Assembly (NCBI GenBank): GCA_030159075.1
Contig: BROG01000005.1
Coordinates: 1,686,001-1,750,000, forward strand
Origin: Atrina japonica
Lineage: Eukaryota > Mollusca > Bivalvia > Pterioida > Pinnidae
Direction of reading: 5' to 3'
DNA: 64,000 bases
How positions within the stretch are numbered: the first letter of the stretch is position 1; every line of letters begins with the position of its first letter. Below the pieces are notes generated by a model. The model was not told where the DNA came from and did not search any database. It worked only from the letters and a program-made list of their open reading frames with translations. Shown here piece after piece: positions 36,817 through 40,724 of this stretch. The position numbers were made by a program, and so were the translations under genes.

Positions 36817-37815
36817 CCCACCTCTTGATTTCCAGAGGTCCGTGTTTGTTCATTTTTTACCAGATTTGTATCTATATCCTGGACATCCTAAAGATTTATC
36901 ACCCCTGGTCCTTTTGTGTTTCAAGAAAACGAAAGCAGCATTATCCGCACAATGGAAAAACACAACATTGATCACTTGTCTTAGAATAATATATCATTTG
37001 ATTCGTTTACAAACAATCAACAGTTTGGTGAGAGTCGACCAATTCCACATATACCATAATGTGATATACATGTACATTATACAGTATGCCTGGATATTTT
37101 CGCCACTGATTATTTTCGCCATTTTACAACAGAAAACATATTTGTCCCGTCTTAAATTTGCCCTAAACCACCATATTCTAATGGATAGCATTCACATCTG
37201 AGCTTCATTTATTTAGCATGAAAATTTCACATTCATTTTGAATTCAAATTCTCATAATAGCGCCAAAATGTCTCAAATTTATCGAGAGCGAAATTTTCCA
37301 GGTATACAGTATATATGTATATATTCATATATATATATATAAACCAACTTTCCGCACTCAAAAGTAAAAGGACCTATATCAATTGATACATCTTGTAATG
37401 ATTCAGACATCTTCAATGGCGGTTGGCTTTTCTTGTCCTTCGGATGAGACAGTAAAAACCGAGGTCCCTTGTCACAGTAGGAGTCTGCAAGTTAAAGAAA
37501 TCTCACTGCTCAGTGGCTGTAAGTGCCAAGCATAGGCCAAAATATGAAGCCCTTCACCGGCATTTGGTGATGTCTCCATATGAGTGAAAGATTCTTGTGC
37601 GGGACGTTAAACAACAATAGAACAACAACGACATCTTCAAAATCAAAAGACTTTCAAAAGAAAAGATATGAACTGAGGGATTGAATGATAACCAGACTGT
37701 ATGTTAAGAACTTTTCACGTAAAATTAATTAGGACATAAGCTAAAGTATTATACTTACCAAAACCAACAAGTAGATATAGATGATAAATCCAAACCCGTA
37801 TAAAAACTTATCCAT
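980..37815 (-). CDS. Gene A: Notch-ligand-like head, mucin stalk and module array (multi-exon, 3' end outside window)
   Basis: Twenty-eight exons can be joined on the minus strand with GT/AG borders and matching phases: 37759-37815, 32189-32334, 29382-29502, 26892-27049, 25669-25862, 23934-24260, 22650-22835, 20880-21575, then ten exon pairs down to 980-1236. They total 5245 nt and end in phase 1 at a donor (GTAAATAT), so the gene continues left of the window. Predicted order is signal peptide, MNNL/C2, DSL, an unknown domain, a Cys-rich segment, a Thr-rich mucin-like segment and ten two-exon modules. MNNL and DSL are the receptor-binding head of Notch ligands, so a secreted or cell-surface role is inferred. 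EGF repeats are absent, and no transmembrane exon is seen in the window. The least certain exon is the Cys-rich one. Confidence 0.85.
1464..1521 (-). CDS. Gene A exon 27: module 10, first exon
   Basis: 58 nt: 2 nt, 18 codons, 2 nt, between acceptor ATTTCAG and donor GTAAGTAT. It encodes DTDVSVELTNTSKEYLGKEG across the junction, following the first-exon pattern of a beta-strand-like stretch, then Y and a Gly split over the junction. Confidence 0.8.
1905..2075. mobile_element. Degenerate foldback/MITE-like element
   Basis: Text such as AAGACCTCCTGGTCATAAA and CTATATAAAGACCACCTCCC resembles the interior of the MITEs at 50251-50434 and 62465-62646, and the right end reads ACAAGTTCCACTGTAG. The left terminus (ACTTGTTTTAACAACC) is diverged. 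No coding sequence. Confidence 0.45.
2411..2674 (+). mobile_element. tRNA-derived SINE, family S, 5'-truncated, with target-site duplication
   Basis: Matches the fuller copy at 19156-19448, starting inside the tRNA-like head (GTCGGTAGCGTGCTC) and ending in CAGCAATAAACTG plus an A run. A 10-bp direct repeat, GTTAGATTCC, flanks it at 2401-2410 and 2675-2684, consistent with LINE-type retroposition. It lies in the intron between modules 9 and 10. Confidence 0.85.
2784..3073 (-). CDS. Gene A exon 26: module 9, second exon
   Basis: 290 nt: 1 nt, 96 codons, 1 nt, acceptor TGTTTCAG and donor GTATTTCT. It begins HSHWLVHYHIQNKGKP and ends with an aromatic-rich stretch (LQWYYQHYYSQYYKG). It is longer than most second exons and unusually rich in W, Y and H. 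Function unknown. Confidence 0.8.
3524..3590 (-). CDS. Gene A exon 25: module 9, first exon
   Basis: 67 nt: 2 nt, 21 codons, 2 nt, between acceptor CACTTTCAG and donor GTGTGTGA. It encodes a segment containing YKACGCIHVKITSQEE with a CxC pair, shared in position with the CKC of module 8. Confidence 0.75.
3591..4700. other. Intron between modules 8 and 9; no further feature recognised
   Basis: AT-rich single-copy intron. An open frame over 4293-4514 has no family resemblance and no splice context that would join it to the gene. Confidence 0.6.
4701..4957 (-). CDS. Gene A exon 24: module 8, second exon
   Basis: 257 nt: 1 nt, 85 codons, 1 nt, acceptor TGTATTTTCAG and donor GTATCAG. It starts SSVWRFTYFIKRRDQ and ends MYSKIEAAMTETWLKENPG, a clear match to the xxWRxxYFI start and LxxAW-like end of the other second exons. 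Confidence 0.83.
5730..5796 (-). CDS. Gene A exon 23: module 8, first exon
   Basis: 67 nt: 2 nt, 21 codons, 2 nt, acceptor TTTTCTAG and donor GTAAGTAA. It encodes SKSCKCLQIIGMPQQHIS. The 5' half of this exon and its acceptor are duplicated just upstream (see 5797-5862). Confidence 0.82.
5797..5862 (-). repeat. Tandem duplicate of the module-8 splice acceptor and exon start
   Basis: The stretch CAATTATCTGAAGGCATTTG followed by CAGGATTTAGAGACTAG occurs twice, 66 bp apart (near 5764 and 5830). The second copy brings a second CTAG acceptor. Reading from it into the genuine exon stays in frame without a stop and would add 22 residues. Confidence 0.85.
6228..6493 (-). CDS. Gene A exon 22: module 7, second exon
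   Basis: 266 nt: 1 nt, 88 codons, 1 nt, acceptor TTATTGCAG and donor GTAAGGGA. It begins KLYWRLIYFVRHGRKL and ends MIKKMEKLLLDAWYDMNIG. The central YSYAFQFYTDVG resembles the aromatic strand in other modules. Confidence 0.83.
7292..7355 (-). CDS. Gene A exon 21: module 7, first exon
   Basis: 64 nt: 2 nt, 20 codons, 2 nt, acceptor TTTAACAG and donor GTAAGTTA. It encodes DCSVEKVDVVIKGQEKYIDV across the junction and carries one Cys. Confidence 0.82.
7511..7760 (+). mobile_element. tRNA-derived SINE, family D
   Basis: Begins GGGGCCTCTGTGGCCAAGTG followed by GTTAGAACATC, a tRNA-like head with A-box character, and ends in AGTGTGGCATTAAAACATTA. The body AGAAAGTTTGCAAGTTTACT recurs in the copies at 36338-36556 and 47926-48163. 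An open frame over 7606-7800 is just this repeat. Confidence 0.75.
7800..8340. other. Intron stretch with degenerate short repeats
   Basis: Imprecise repeats containing AAGTTAATACAGGG or AAGGTTATACAAGG variants occupy about 7850-8030. The rest is AT-rich intron without recognisable features. Confidence 0.5.
8341..8606 (-). CDS. Gene A exon 20: module 6, second exon
   Basis: 266 nt: 1 nt, 88 codons, 1 nt, acceptor TCTATTTACAG and donor GTAAGTTG. It starts TTVWRLVFFLTSNKYQIN and ends NDLKARWCQVL. The acceptor is only about 12 bp from the edge of the 41-bp minisatellite. Confidence 0.82.
8618..10822. repeat. 41-bp minisatellite, about 50 units
   Basis: The unit contains AGTTTTGTGTAACTGATCAA followed by AATACATACAGTAAAGTAGG. 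Units at 8618-8890 carry a TATACTTGG variant; most later ones carry AAAGTAGG. The stretch 9800-10600 has many partial or fused units. It fills the intron inside module 6 and abuts the acceptor of exon 20. Open frames here are repeat artefacts. Confidence 0.92.
11123..11189 (-). CDS. Gene A exon 19: module 6, first exon
   Basis: 67 nt: 2 nt, 21 codons, 2 nt, acceptor TTTCATTTCAG and donor GTAAGTAT. It encodes DVNKYSNIQIHLGFQERVYL and the start of the junction. No Cys, unlike the first exons of modules 7-9. Confidence 0.78.
11625..13048. repeat. 29-bp minisatellite containing a splice-donor-like motif, about 49 units
   Basis: Two subfamilies share a 29-bp register. The left half (to about 12300) has TAATAACCTACCATAGCATG; the right half has GATAACCTACCATTCTATGT. 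On the minus strand every well-conserved unit reads ATGGTAGGTTAT, the same as the genuine donor of exon 18 at the right edge of the array. Confidence 0.92.
13049..13326 (-). CDS. Gene A exon 18: module 5, second exon
   Basis: 278 nt: 1 nt, 92 codons, 1 nt, acceptor TCTTCACAG and donor GTAGGTTA. It begins ETVTGLLYTLHLNNKVV and ends LPKILIVLQHKWNDG. The donor lies exactly where the 29-bp array begins. Confidence 0.82.
13327..14060. other. Intron with degenerate AT-rich repeats
   Basis: Loose repeats of the type ACCATTACTTAAATATAGCA occur around 13380-13800. No gene or RNA recognised. Confidence 0.45.
14061..14118 (-). CDS. Gene A exon 17: module 5, first exon
   Basis: 58 nt: 2 nt, 18 codons, 2 nt, acceptor TTTTTTTTTTCAG and donor GTGAGCTA. 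It encodes DSLSTVDIIKEIIYIDKQTG, matching the strand-then-Y pattern of first exons. Confidence 0.8.
14758..15050 (-). CDS. Gene A exon 16: module 4, second exon
   Basis: 293 nt: 1 nt, 97 codons, 1 nt, acceptor TTATTACAG and donor GTAAAGAA. It begins VFVTNIMCLIAYNNHTQ and ends VEANLELAWDAVVNG, keeping the LxxAW end signature. It is the longest second exon. Confidence 0.82.
15599..15656 (-). CDS. Gene A exon 15: module 4, first exon
   Basis: 58 nt: 2 nt, 18 codons, 2 nt, acceptor TTTTCTCCAG and donor GTGTGTAG. It encodes SSKYTVSFSGLEEQYYSKNG across the junction. The donor is weak but the phase is right. Confidence 0.75.
15738..15845 (+). mobile_element. 3' fragment of a family-D SINE
   Basis: TTTACTTGTGGAAGGCTGTT and the end ATGTGGCATAAAACAACATT match the 3' half of the family-D SINEs. 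The tRNA-like head is missing. The overlapping minus-strand open frame at 15744-15947 is the repeat read backwards. Confidence 0.65.
16530..16795 (-). CDS. Gene A exon 14: module 3, second exon
   Basis: 266 nt: 1 nt, 88 codons, 1 nt, acceptor TTAATTGTAG and donor GTAAGATC. It begins EMLTSLVYFVKSLDKVEM and ends NILVALKAAMRAYTPS, where the usual AW is replaced by a less conserved AY. Confidence 0.82.
16870..17165. repeat. ~38-bp tandem repeat in the module-3 intron
   Basis: About eight imperfect units of the type AATCAACTGTACATACATTT followed by CAGTACAGCATTCTATTAT. It fills most of the intron between the two exons of module 3. The open frames on the plus strand at 16685-17220 are repeat artefacts. 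Confidence 0.85.
17190..17259 (-). CDS. Gene A exon 13: module 3, first exon
   Basis: 70 nt: 2 nt, 22 codons, 2 nt, acceptor ATTTTGTAG and donor GTAAGTGG. It encodes a segment with NDCKQCNVTIVRKEKYVGDH, containing a CxxC pair before the strand. Confidence 0.82.
17803..17985. repeat. Three tandem units of about 60 bp
   Basis: Each unit contains CTACAAAAATAGGTAAAAAA (or a close variant) and AACCAATTAATAGTCCAGGG. It lies in the intron between modules 2 and 3. Confidence 0.7.
18119..18378 (-). CDS. Gene A exon 12: module 2, second exon
   Basis: 260 nt: 1 nt, 86 codons, 1 nt, acceptor CTTTACAG and donor GTATGAAT. It begins EEVTRVYFYLLHWGNVVTN and ends KMFQKEIQDTWVSYSIG. The middle LRYRFHYQLLVIG is the aromatic strand shared by most modules. 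Confidence 0.84.
18858..19062. repeat. Two to three diverged units of about 100 bp
   Basis: CACCTGATCTCGCCTCTAGA and CACCTGATCTCACCTCTAGA, each followed by a TATACTTTTCACT and GTGCCCTGTCAG block. Intron of gene A. Confidence 0.65.
19156..19448 (+). mobile_element. tRNA-derived SINE, family S, near full length
   Basis: The head GGCCTGGCTCAGTCGGTAGC gives an A-box-like sequence, and GTGAGTTCGAGTC a B-box, for RNA polymerase III. The body contains TAAAGAACCATCACTGCTCA and the 3' end GATGTTAAACAACAATAAAC. Flanks AAGTTAGTTG (19146-19155) and AAGTCAGTTG (19449-19458) look like a target-site duplication with one mismatch. The open frame over 19083-19394 is the SINE. Confidence 0.85.
19639..19714 (-). 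CDS. Gene A exon 11: module 2, first exon
   Basis: 76 nt: 2 nt, 24 codons, 2 nt, acceptor ATTTCTTTCAG and donor GTATGTTT. It encodes a segment with ETEISIKMTEEYVGLKG preceded by one Cys. Confidence 0.83.
19811..20082 (-). CDS. Gene A exon 10: module 1, second exon
   Basis: 272 nt: 1 nt, 90 codons, 1 nt, acceptor TTTATCAG and donor GTAAGTAT. It begins EHRGYEVVSIQYKINITTV and ends QLQMAIFEAFNRSC. Several N-x-S/T sequons. The final AW of other modules is AF here. Confidence 0.82.
20394..20463 (-). CDS. Gene A exon 9: module 1, first exon
   Basis: 70 nt: 2 nt, 22 codons, 2 nt, acceptor AATTATAG and donor GTAAATAT. It encodes a segment with SSVAVTEITQENYIVEE, the strand-then-Y pattern of first exons. 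Confidence 0.78.
20880..21575 (-). CDS. Gene A exon 8: Thr-rich mucin-like exon fused to a half module
   Basis: 696 nt: 2 nt, 231 codons, 1 nt, acceptor TTTTAACAG and donor GTATGACT. It opens with GDIKYSCALS, passes through about 170 residues dominated by Thr with Ser, Pro, Val and Ala (repeats such as TVATTRESTVATT), and closes with KPYTLILTLVEDEKIDKTIL and IQQAWYEVNKG. The last ~35 residues have the strand and LxxAW end of a module second exon. The start phase equals a first exon and the end phase a second exon, so this looks like a module whose interior expanded into mucin sequence. Dense O-glycosylation and an extended stalk are inferred. The plus-strand Val-rich open frame at 21164-21625 is its antisense shadow. 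Confidence 0.9.
22650..22835 (-). CDS. Gene A exon 7: Cys-rich segment (acceptor uncertain)
   Basis: The donor GTAAGTAA follows CCCNDG. The product carries EMLCRSTSKCNYSCITAYAD and FKIQQQKYCCCNDG, with about eight cysteines in the last 45 residues. The acceptor at 22836 (CTTGGTTCAAG) gives the required phase (2 nt, 61 codons, 1 nt), but the first ~20 residues would come from repeat-derived sequence. Compared with gene B, copy A lacks about 26 nt that encode a Cys-Cys pair. Skipping the exon keeps the frame. Family unknown. Confidence 0.55.
22836..23345. repeat. ~125-bp tandem repeat, four to five units
   Basis: Units contain TTCATCACTCGTCAATTTGT-like, GAATTGATGAAGTTATGAAG-like and AAATGTCTAAAGACAT-like blocks. 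It is in the intron upstream of exon 7, is matched in gene B at 53551-54070, and one unit edge runs into the Cys-rich exon. Confidence 0.75.
23346..23933. other. Intron segment present in A but replaced in B
   Basis: About 540 bp of AT-rich sequence between the 125-bp array and exon 6. Gene B has a foldback element (54079-54245) at this place instead. Nothing coding recognised. Confidence 0.55.
23934..24260 (-). CDS. Gene A exon 6: unrecognised ~108-residue domain
   Basis: 327 nt: 2 nt, 108 codons, 1 nt, acceptor TTAATTTTCAG and donor GTAAGTAG. It begins GEQSFIPSLWEGQYSCPNGP and ends NGTQCALKHLRLKEG. Alternating hydrophobic residues, the repeated small residues in VNASGSYGSFSRSLLLEGD and two cysteines near the ends suggest a compact beta-sandwich closed by a disulfide. 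It follows the DSL exon where EGF repeats would be expected. I do not recognise the family. Confidence 0.88.
24261..25668. other. Intron with diverged tandem repeats
   Basis: Around 24590-24710 GACCAGTAATTTTT recurs. Around 25090-25400 a unit of about 120-130 bp containing ATTGATTGATGTAAATTGGG or ATTCATTGATATACATTCAG recurs two to three times. Related sequence is in gene B at 55130-55330. Confidence 0.5.
25669..25862 (-). CDS. Gene A exon 5: DSL domain
   Basis: 194 nt: 1 nt, 64 codons, 1 nt, acceptor CTGTGTACAG and donor GTAAGTAG. The product contains FCEDNYYGSECSVNC, GMYTC and NGWTGTKC. The six cysteines have spacing x8, x3, x11, x7, x8, the arrangement of the Delta/Serrate/Lag-2 (DSL) domain, and NYYG and GWTG are its signature motifs. 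An extra Cys sits in the third loop and the common GHYTC is GMYTC. In known Notch ligands this domain contacts Notch; whether this one does is not shown. It is followed by NQVIFGGDADCSKG and no EGF repeat. Confidence 0.95.
25863..26891. other. Intron between MNNL and DSL exons; nothing recognised
   Basis: AT-rich single-copy sequence. The open frame at 26098-26316 lacks any family resemblance. Gene B has a different sequence close to the DSL acceptor here. Confidence 0.5.
26892..27049 (-). CDS. Gene A exon 4: MNNL/C2 domain, C-terminal part
   Basis: 158 nt: 52 codons plus 2 nt, acceptor TATTTTAG and donor GTGAGTAT. It begins GGASITISVADADSDG and includes VDQFNIHFNHSDSS. The place and pattern fit the region of Notch ligands just before DSL, where a strand-rich SLIIEA-like stretch is followed by a basic linker to the first DSL Cys. 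Here the linker is RGSRPNSPTRLQLTVKTFC across the junction. Confidence 0.88.
27050..29381. other. Long intron shared by both copies; no gene recognised
   Basis: About 2.3 kb, strongly conserved between the copies (57057-59405). Open frames at 27338-27576 and 28723-28989 recur in the copy only because the DNA recurs; their reading differs between copies and shows no family. Confidence 0.6.
29382..29502 (-). CDS. Gene A exon 3: MNNL/C2 domain, middle part
   Basis: 121 nt: 1 nt and 40 codons, acceptor TATATTTCAG and donor GTAAATCA. It encodes ENSTDCFYGEQIVTSP and VPVEFGFDKWK. It corresponds to the central MNNL strands, with the conserved hydrophobic-F-x-W pattern (P.NFTW in canonical ligands) just before the exon end. 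Confidence 0.87.
29503..30252. other. Start of intron 2; nothing recognised
   Basis: Single-copy AT-rich DNA, matched in gene B. The minus-strand open frame over 29462-29812 is a read-through of exon 3 into flanking intron. Confidence 0.5.
30253..30345. mobile_element. 93-bp near-perfect palindrome (foldback element)
   Basis: Two arms of about 46 bp beginning AGGGAGACTCTTAATTTCTG and ending TTAGGAGACTCCCT meet with no loop. The arms differ at a few positions. The arm core TTTCTGTGGAAACGC is shared with the second hairpin at 30591-30678. Matched at 60262-60354. Confidence 0.85.
30451..30481. mobile_element. 31-bp palindromic micro-element with TSD CTAAAAT
   Basis: Arms CAGCGATATATA and TATATATCGCTG around AAGCTAA. 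Flanked by CTAAAAT on both sides (30444-30450, 30482-30488). Gene B has the empty site ACTAAAATTTAGAG near 60452. Termini starting CAG and a 7-8 bp duplication recall the hAT superfamily. Confidence 0.85.
30591..30678. mobile_element. Rearranged hairpin with inverted spacer relative to gene B
   Basis: The right arm is GCGTTTCCACAAAAATTA. The spacer 30636-30660 (TGGCTAAAATCGGAG and AATGTTATAT) is the reverse complement of the spacer in gene B (60582-60608). The left arm is degenerate, with TATTTCTATATGCTATTC-like sequence repeated. Confidence 0.75.
30837..30865. mobile_element. 29-bp palindromic micro-element with 8-bp TSD CTTATTGC
   Basis: Arms CAGCGATATATAA and TTATATATCGCTG with three central bases. 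CTTATTGC flanks it at 30829-30836 and 30866-30873. The empty site with one CTTATTGC is at about 60788 in gene B. Same family as 30451-30481. Confidence 0.92.
31134..31275 (+). repeat. Unclassified dispersed repeat R, copy 1
   Basis: Contains CAAAGTTATGATGATCAAGG, TCAATCAGACTTCAATTGAT and AAGAGAAAGTGGTATCATAC. Related copies are at 41845, 45690, 49005, 49315, 61074 and 63895, all in the same orientation. Confidence 0.7.
31819..32030. repeat. Large double hairpin in intron 2
   Basis: A 73-bp inverted repeat (31819-31891 with 31924-31996, one mismatch seen, ~32-nt loop) is followed at once by a second hairpin with 14-bp arms ATTCTGTCGTGTTG and CAACACGACAGAAT (31992-32030). Matched at 61718-61930. 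Probably a foldback transposon relic. Confidence 0.85.
32189..32334 (-). CDS. Gene A exon 2: MNNL/C2 domain, N-terminal part
   Basis: 146 nt: 48 codons plus 2 nt, acceptor TTGTTTCAG and donor GTATGTAT. It encodes VESKGKLSINLIDYRNPQG, GTCCDGGAHVC and CDYVFTICVG, matching the start of Notch ligands (G.ELQL..F.N..G, then a Cys-rich turn, then C...F.VC). The acceptor is a tandem CAGCAG, so a one-codon (Q) alternative is possible; gene B keeps only one AG. Confidence 0.92.
32476..32551. repeat. (CT)n microsatellite
   Basis: Uninterrupted CT dinucleotides in intron 1 of gene A. Absent from the corresponding place of gene B. Confidence 0.95.
32570..33010. repeat. Three diverged ~150-bp repeat units
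   Basis: Each unit carries a phrase like AAACTTGATACA followed by TTTAGTxTGA, and later a GGAGTTAT or CTGTAGCG/CACAGCG block. The units have diverged considerably. Confidence 0.5.
33331..33358. repeat. 28-bp perfect palindrome
   Basis: TAAAAGAGTGATAA pairs with its exact reverse complement TTATCACTCTTTTA with no loop. Intron 1 of gene A. Role unknown. Confidence 0.85.
33600..34980. other. Intron 1 single-copy stretch; nothing recognised
   Basis: No exon with a suitable phase and no clear repeat seen. Confidence 0.45.
34984..35340. repeat. 24-bp tandem repeat, about 14-15 units
   Basis: The unit includes CTTAGAGACACCATTAGAAA followed by ATAT, with a C/T variant (CCTAG or CTTAG). One unit is shortened near 35245. 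The period is a multiple of three, so two long minus-strand frames are open; both are artefacts. Confidence 0.93.
36031..36367. repeat. 112-bp tandem triplication including a SINE tail
   Basis: ATATGAAGCGACACGGATTT starts at 36031 and 36143 and, with a base change, at 36255. The last ~33 bp of each unit (GTTTAACGTCACACAATTTT and CAGTTATAT) match the 3' end of the family-D SINE that follows. Confidence 0.9.
36338..36556 (-). mobile_element. tRNA-derived SINE, family D
   Basis: On the minus strand it opens GGGGCTATCATGGTAGAGTG, includes AGGTTCAAGTCCCGCTGG (B-box-like) and AGAAAGTTTGCCAATTTACT, and ends in the ACGTTAAAC tail. Minus-strand open frames at 36333-36693 are this repeat. Confidence 0.8.
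36731..36812. repeat. (TA)n microsatellite
   Basis: About 41 uninterrupted TA units. Open frames encoding Tyr-Ile repeats are artefacts. Confidence 0.97.
37411..37625 (+). mobile_element. 5'-truncated family-S SINE
   Basis: Starts in the body (GTCCTTCGGATGAGACAGTA), includes CATAGGCCAAAATATGAAGC and ends GGGACGTTAAACAACAATAG. The tRNA-like head is missing. Intron 1 of gene A, close to exon 1. Confidence 0.8.
37759..37815 (-). CDS. Gene A exon 1: signal peptide and start codon
   Basis: 57 nt, 19 codons, from ATG at 37813-37815 to donor GTAAGTAT. The product MDKFLYGFGFIIYIYLLVL is a short basic start plus a hydrophobic core, a typical signal peptide. It ends in phase 0, as exon 2 requires (Q-V-E-S). 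Intron 1 is about 5.4 kb. Confidence 0.82.
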
Positions 37816-37854
37816 GATAAAGCTAGAATCAGTCTGTAAAACACATTTGCAGAG

Positions 37855-37864
37855 CGTGTATTTA
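37855..37864 (-). promoter_or_regulatory. TATA-like box upstream of gene A
   Basis: On the minus strand GGATAAATAC lies about 40-50 nt upstream of the ATG, which would place transcription start very near the start codon. A CRE-like TGATGTCA lies further up, near 38000. Sequence-only suggestion. Confidence 0.25.
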
Positions 37865-37869
37865 TCCTA

Positions 37870-40724
37870 CTGATCTGATACCAGTCAAGGTGTGTGAATG
37901 TGTATCAGGGTAGAGAGTTCAATATGATATGAATGAAGTATGTTATGTGAATAATTCATTGCCAAGACCATTCTTTGCAATAATGCACACTGCCATGACA
38001 TCATAGGAATGTCAAACCACACCCGGCTGATAAAGCAGGACATGCGCTACCACGTGTACCCTTAAAAGAGCTACTGCACTTTGTGTAGGCGGGTAGATGA
38101 CACGGAGTGCACATACTGCAAACGTTATATTCAAAATATATAAATGAATGTTTCTATTTGATGAAATATAATGGAAATCTATTTTTTATGAACTTGTGGA
38201 CGATGCAAAATTTCCAACATGTAATAAAAAGCGTTATCTTTACATGTCACAAATTCAAGAGATTTGTCAACATAAAATATTTCAATATAAATCTCAAATG
38301 AGGTGATTCAATGCTTCGCTATCGAGTTAATCTCTATTGTTTATCAATCAATTAGACCTAGGATCTGTCATAGAATATTTATCGTTTCCTTTTAGATTTT
38401 TCATTTAGGACAAATGTTTGACTCTGTACACCAGAACTTTTGGAGTACCGGTAAAATGTTCAGAATAAAACTAACCATTGAATATTGTGTAATGGAGAGT
38501 AGAATCGTACAGAGATTAGCGAACCATCTATTTAGTCAGTTTTAGTTCAGATTCGGATTCTTGTATGTATTGTTGCCTTGTGGACAACATTGATTGTACA
38601 TTTAGTGTACATTAAAATGAACATTACTTCAGACAATTCTGAAGTTTGTTTGTTGGTAGCCTAAATAGGAAATGGCAAGTATTCCATTCAAATCTATAGT
38701 TTATGCATAAGATATTTGTTCAGTCTGTTTTAAATTATAATAAAGAGAGTTTTATAGGTTTTTACCTATTTAAAATGATAATTAACAAAATCATAACGGA
38801 ACACATTGCATACTCAGCTATATAATACCATTATTAGAGGAAAACGGGTTCATTCAAGAAAGGACACGTGGAATTCTTATACCTTTGGAATTTTTTTCTA
38901 CCGACGTACCACTCTGTCTCCCAATAGATTAATCTCGGATATGTAAACAGTATGTGAAAGCCTTGTGATATTTCTTTGGAGTAATTGGCTATCTATCAGC
39001 AACAAAGAACAGGTCAAAGATCAAATATATTTGAACAATAGCATGAACCTTTCACAAGTCACGAATGGGTAGTAATAGATAACGCATTGTATCGGCGTGA
39101 CCGCGTTTATCTCACTTTTCTGTAGAAATATTAACATTCTATCTAGATTCTTGACAGATCCGTAAAATTTCAAAACGATTAGTACAAAGTAAAGTATGTA
39201 TTACTGGATTATAAAAATGTTGGATTTTATACTAAAACACACCGATATCGAAATATGAATCGAAATCATAATCTTTTTAGTGATAAATGACGTTGGGATC
39301 TGACATTTAAACTTGAAATACAATTTGAAAGTGGGTGTTCGGATTCCTGCTATGTAAAAATGCGAAGAACATATCAACACACGCATGTTCTTCTACGTCT
39401 CTGGTAGGTGAAGATTAAGTAGCTAACGTGAAACAGTAGATACATAATGCCCCATGCTATTCAAACCCAACGATAAGAAATCGAATTTTAGTCACCAATT
39501 CTGTCAATTGAAATTATTTCTGAGGTAGTAATCCCCTTTTCCATGCCATACTTAGGTTACCATGCACTTGATCCTTTAATTATGACCGACAACTAGAATC
39601 ACAATAAAGGCCAAGACATAGACGAAATTTATGTCTGTAAAGACCTGACTATAAAGAGAGCACAAAGTGTAAAATATCTCCGGCAGATACATTATTGTTT
39701 ACTCGGTTAACAAATTGATAGTTTTCATAAACTACATGAATTCCCGAGAAACAAATCTACAAGTTAACATAATGTAGTCTTCACACGAAGTAAAACCTTA
39801 AAATGTGTTGTGTTGAATCTGAATCGACCTACTAGTATTGCAGTCATCTATGATCAAACGAAATGTCAAAACCGATGTAAGTGGACAGACACCACCAAAT
39901 ATTTTCCCATAGGCCTCAATGCTAATTTACACAACTTCATATCAATGTCACTCCCATGTTTATTAAATCTGGGTCAAATCAGTACCCTGTGCTGAAAGAT
40001 AGGCCTAAATATTTTTGATAACAATATATGCAATCAAAAGTATAGATTGCCGTTGCATTTCTACTTCGAATTTTCACCTGTTTACAACTCGTAGTATTCC
40101 GCACCAAAGGAAAATATCTATTGTCAACTGACCCCTCCCTTTAAATTTTCAACCGTCAACCCTATAATTTGCAAATTACTACTAATATTCACGTATCTTT
40201 TTATCACCTTAATTTCACTTATTAATGGCAAAACTATTTTTTTTTCATTTAATGACCAATCAGATCGCTGGGCTCATTTTACCCTCCGCACAACTCCGGG
40301 TATCCAAAATGTCTGCGCCCATGTTGTAAACAAAGCAGCTGTTTTTCCAAGTACTTTAGTACACAGAATGTAAAATTGTGGCATCAACCAGAGTTATCTT
40401 AAACGAGTATTTAAAATAAAATAAGTTCTCTGCAGGAACACGGTATTAAGATTTGACATAGCATTTATATTGGATATATTTCATCTTATTTTCTACTTTT
40501 TCTTCTTCTGGAAGCAGTTAGACACCTGTTGGAGTGTATATTAACTCCAGTGAAATATCATTTAAAAGTTTTGCCTTGTATAAACCGATGGAAACCTATT
40601 GACAGAAACGATCATCTTGAAAATTTGTTTTGGCCTCTTTTGTAAAACTATAACTGAAGTACTGTTAATAATATAGTTAAAGTTAAAACATAAAAATAAT
40701 ATATATATATATATATTGGCTGGA
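37870..40724. other. Intergenic spacer upstream of gene A; nothing coding recognised
   Basis: AT-rich single-copy DNA. Small open frames at 38107, 39201 and 39810 show no domain, codon bias or splice context. Confidence 0.5.

Noticed and set aside
36609..36821. Tyr-Ile repeat open frames here and at 49861-50234 and 55639-55890
   Set aside because: Pure TA or TG microsatellites.
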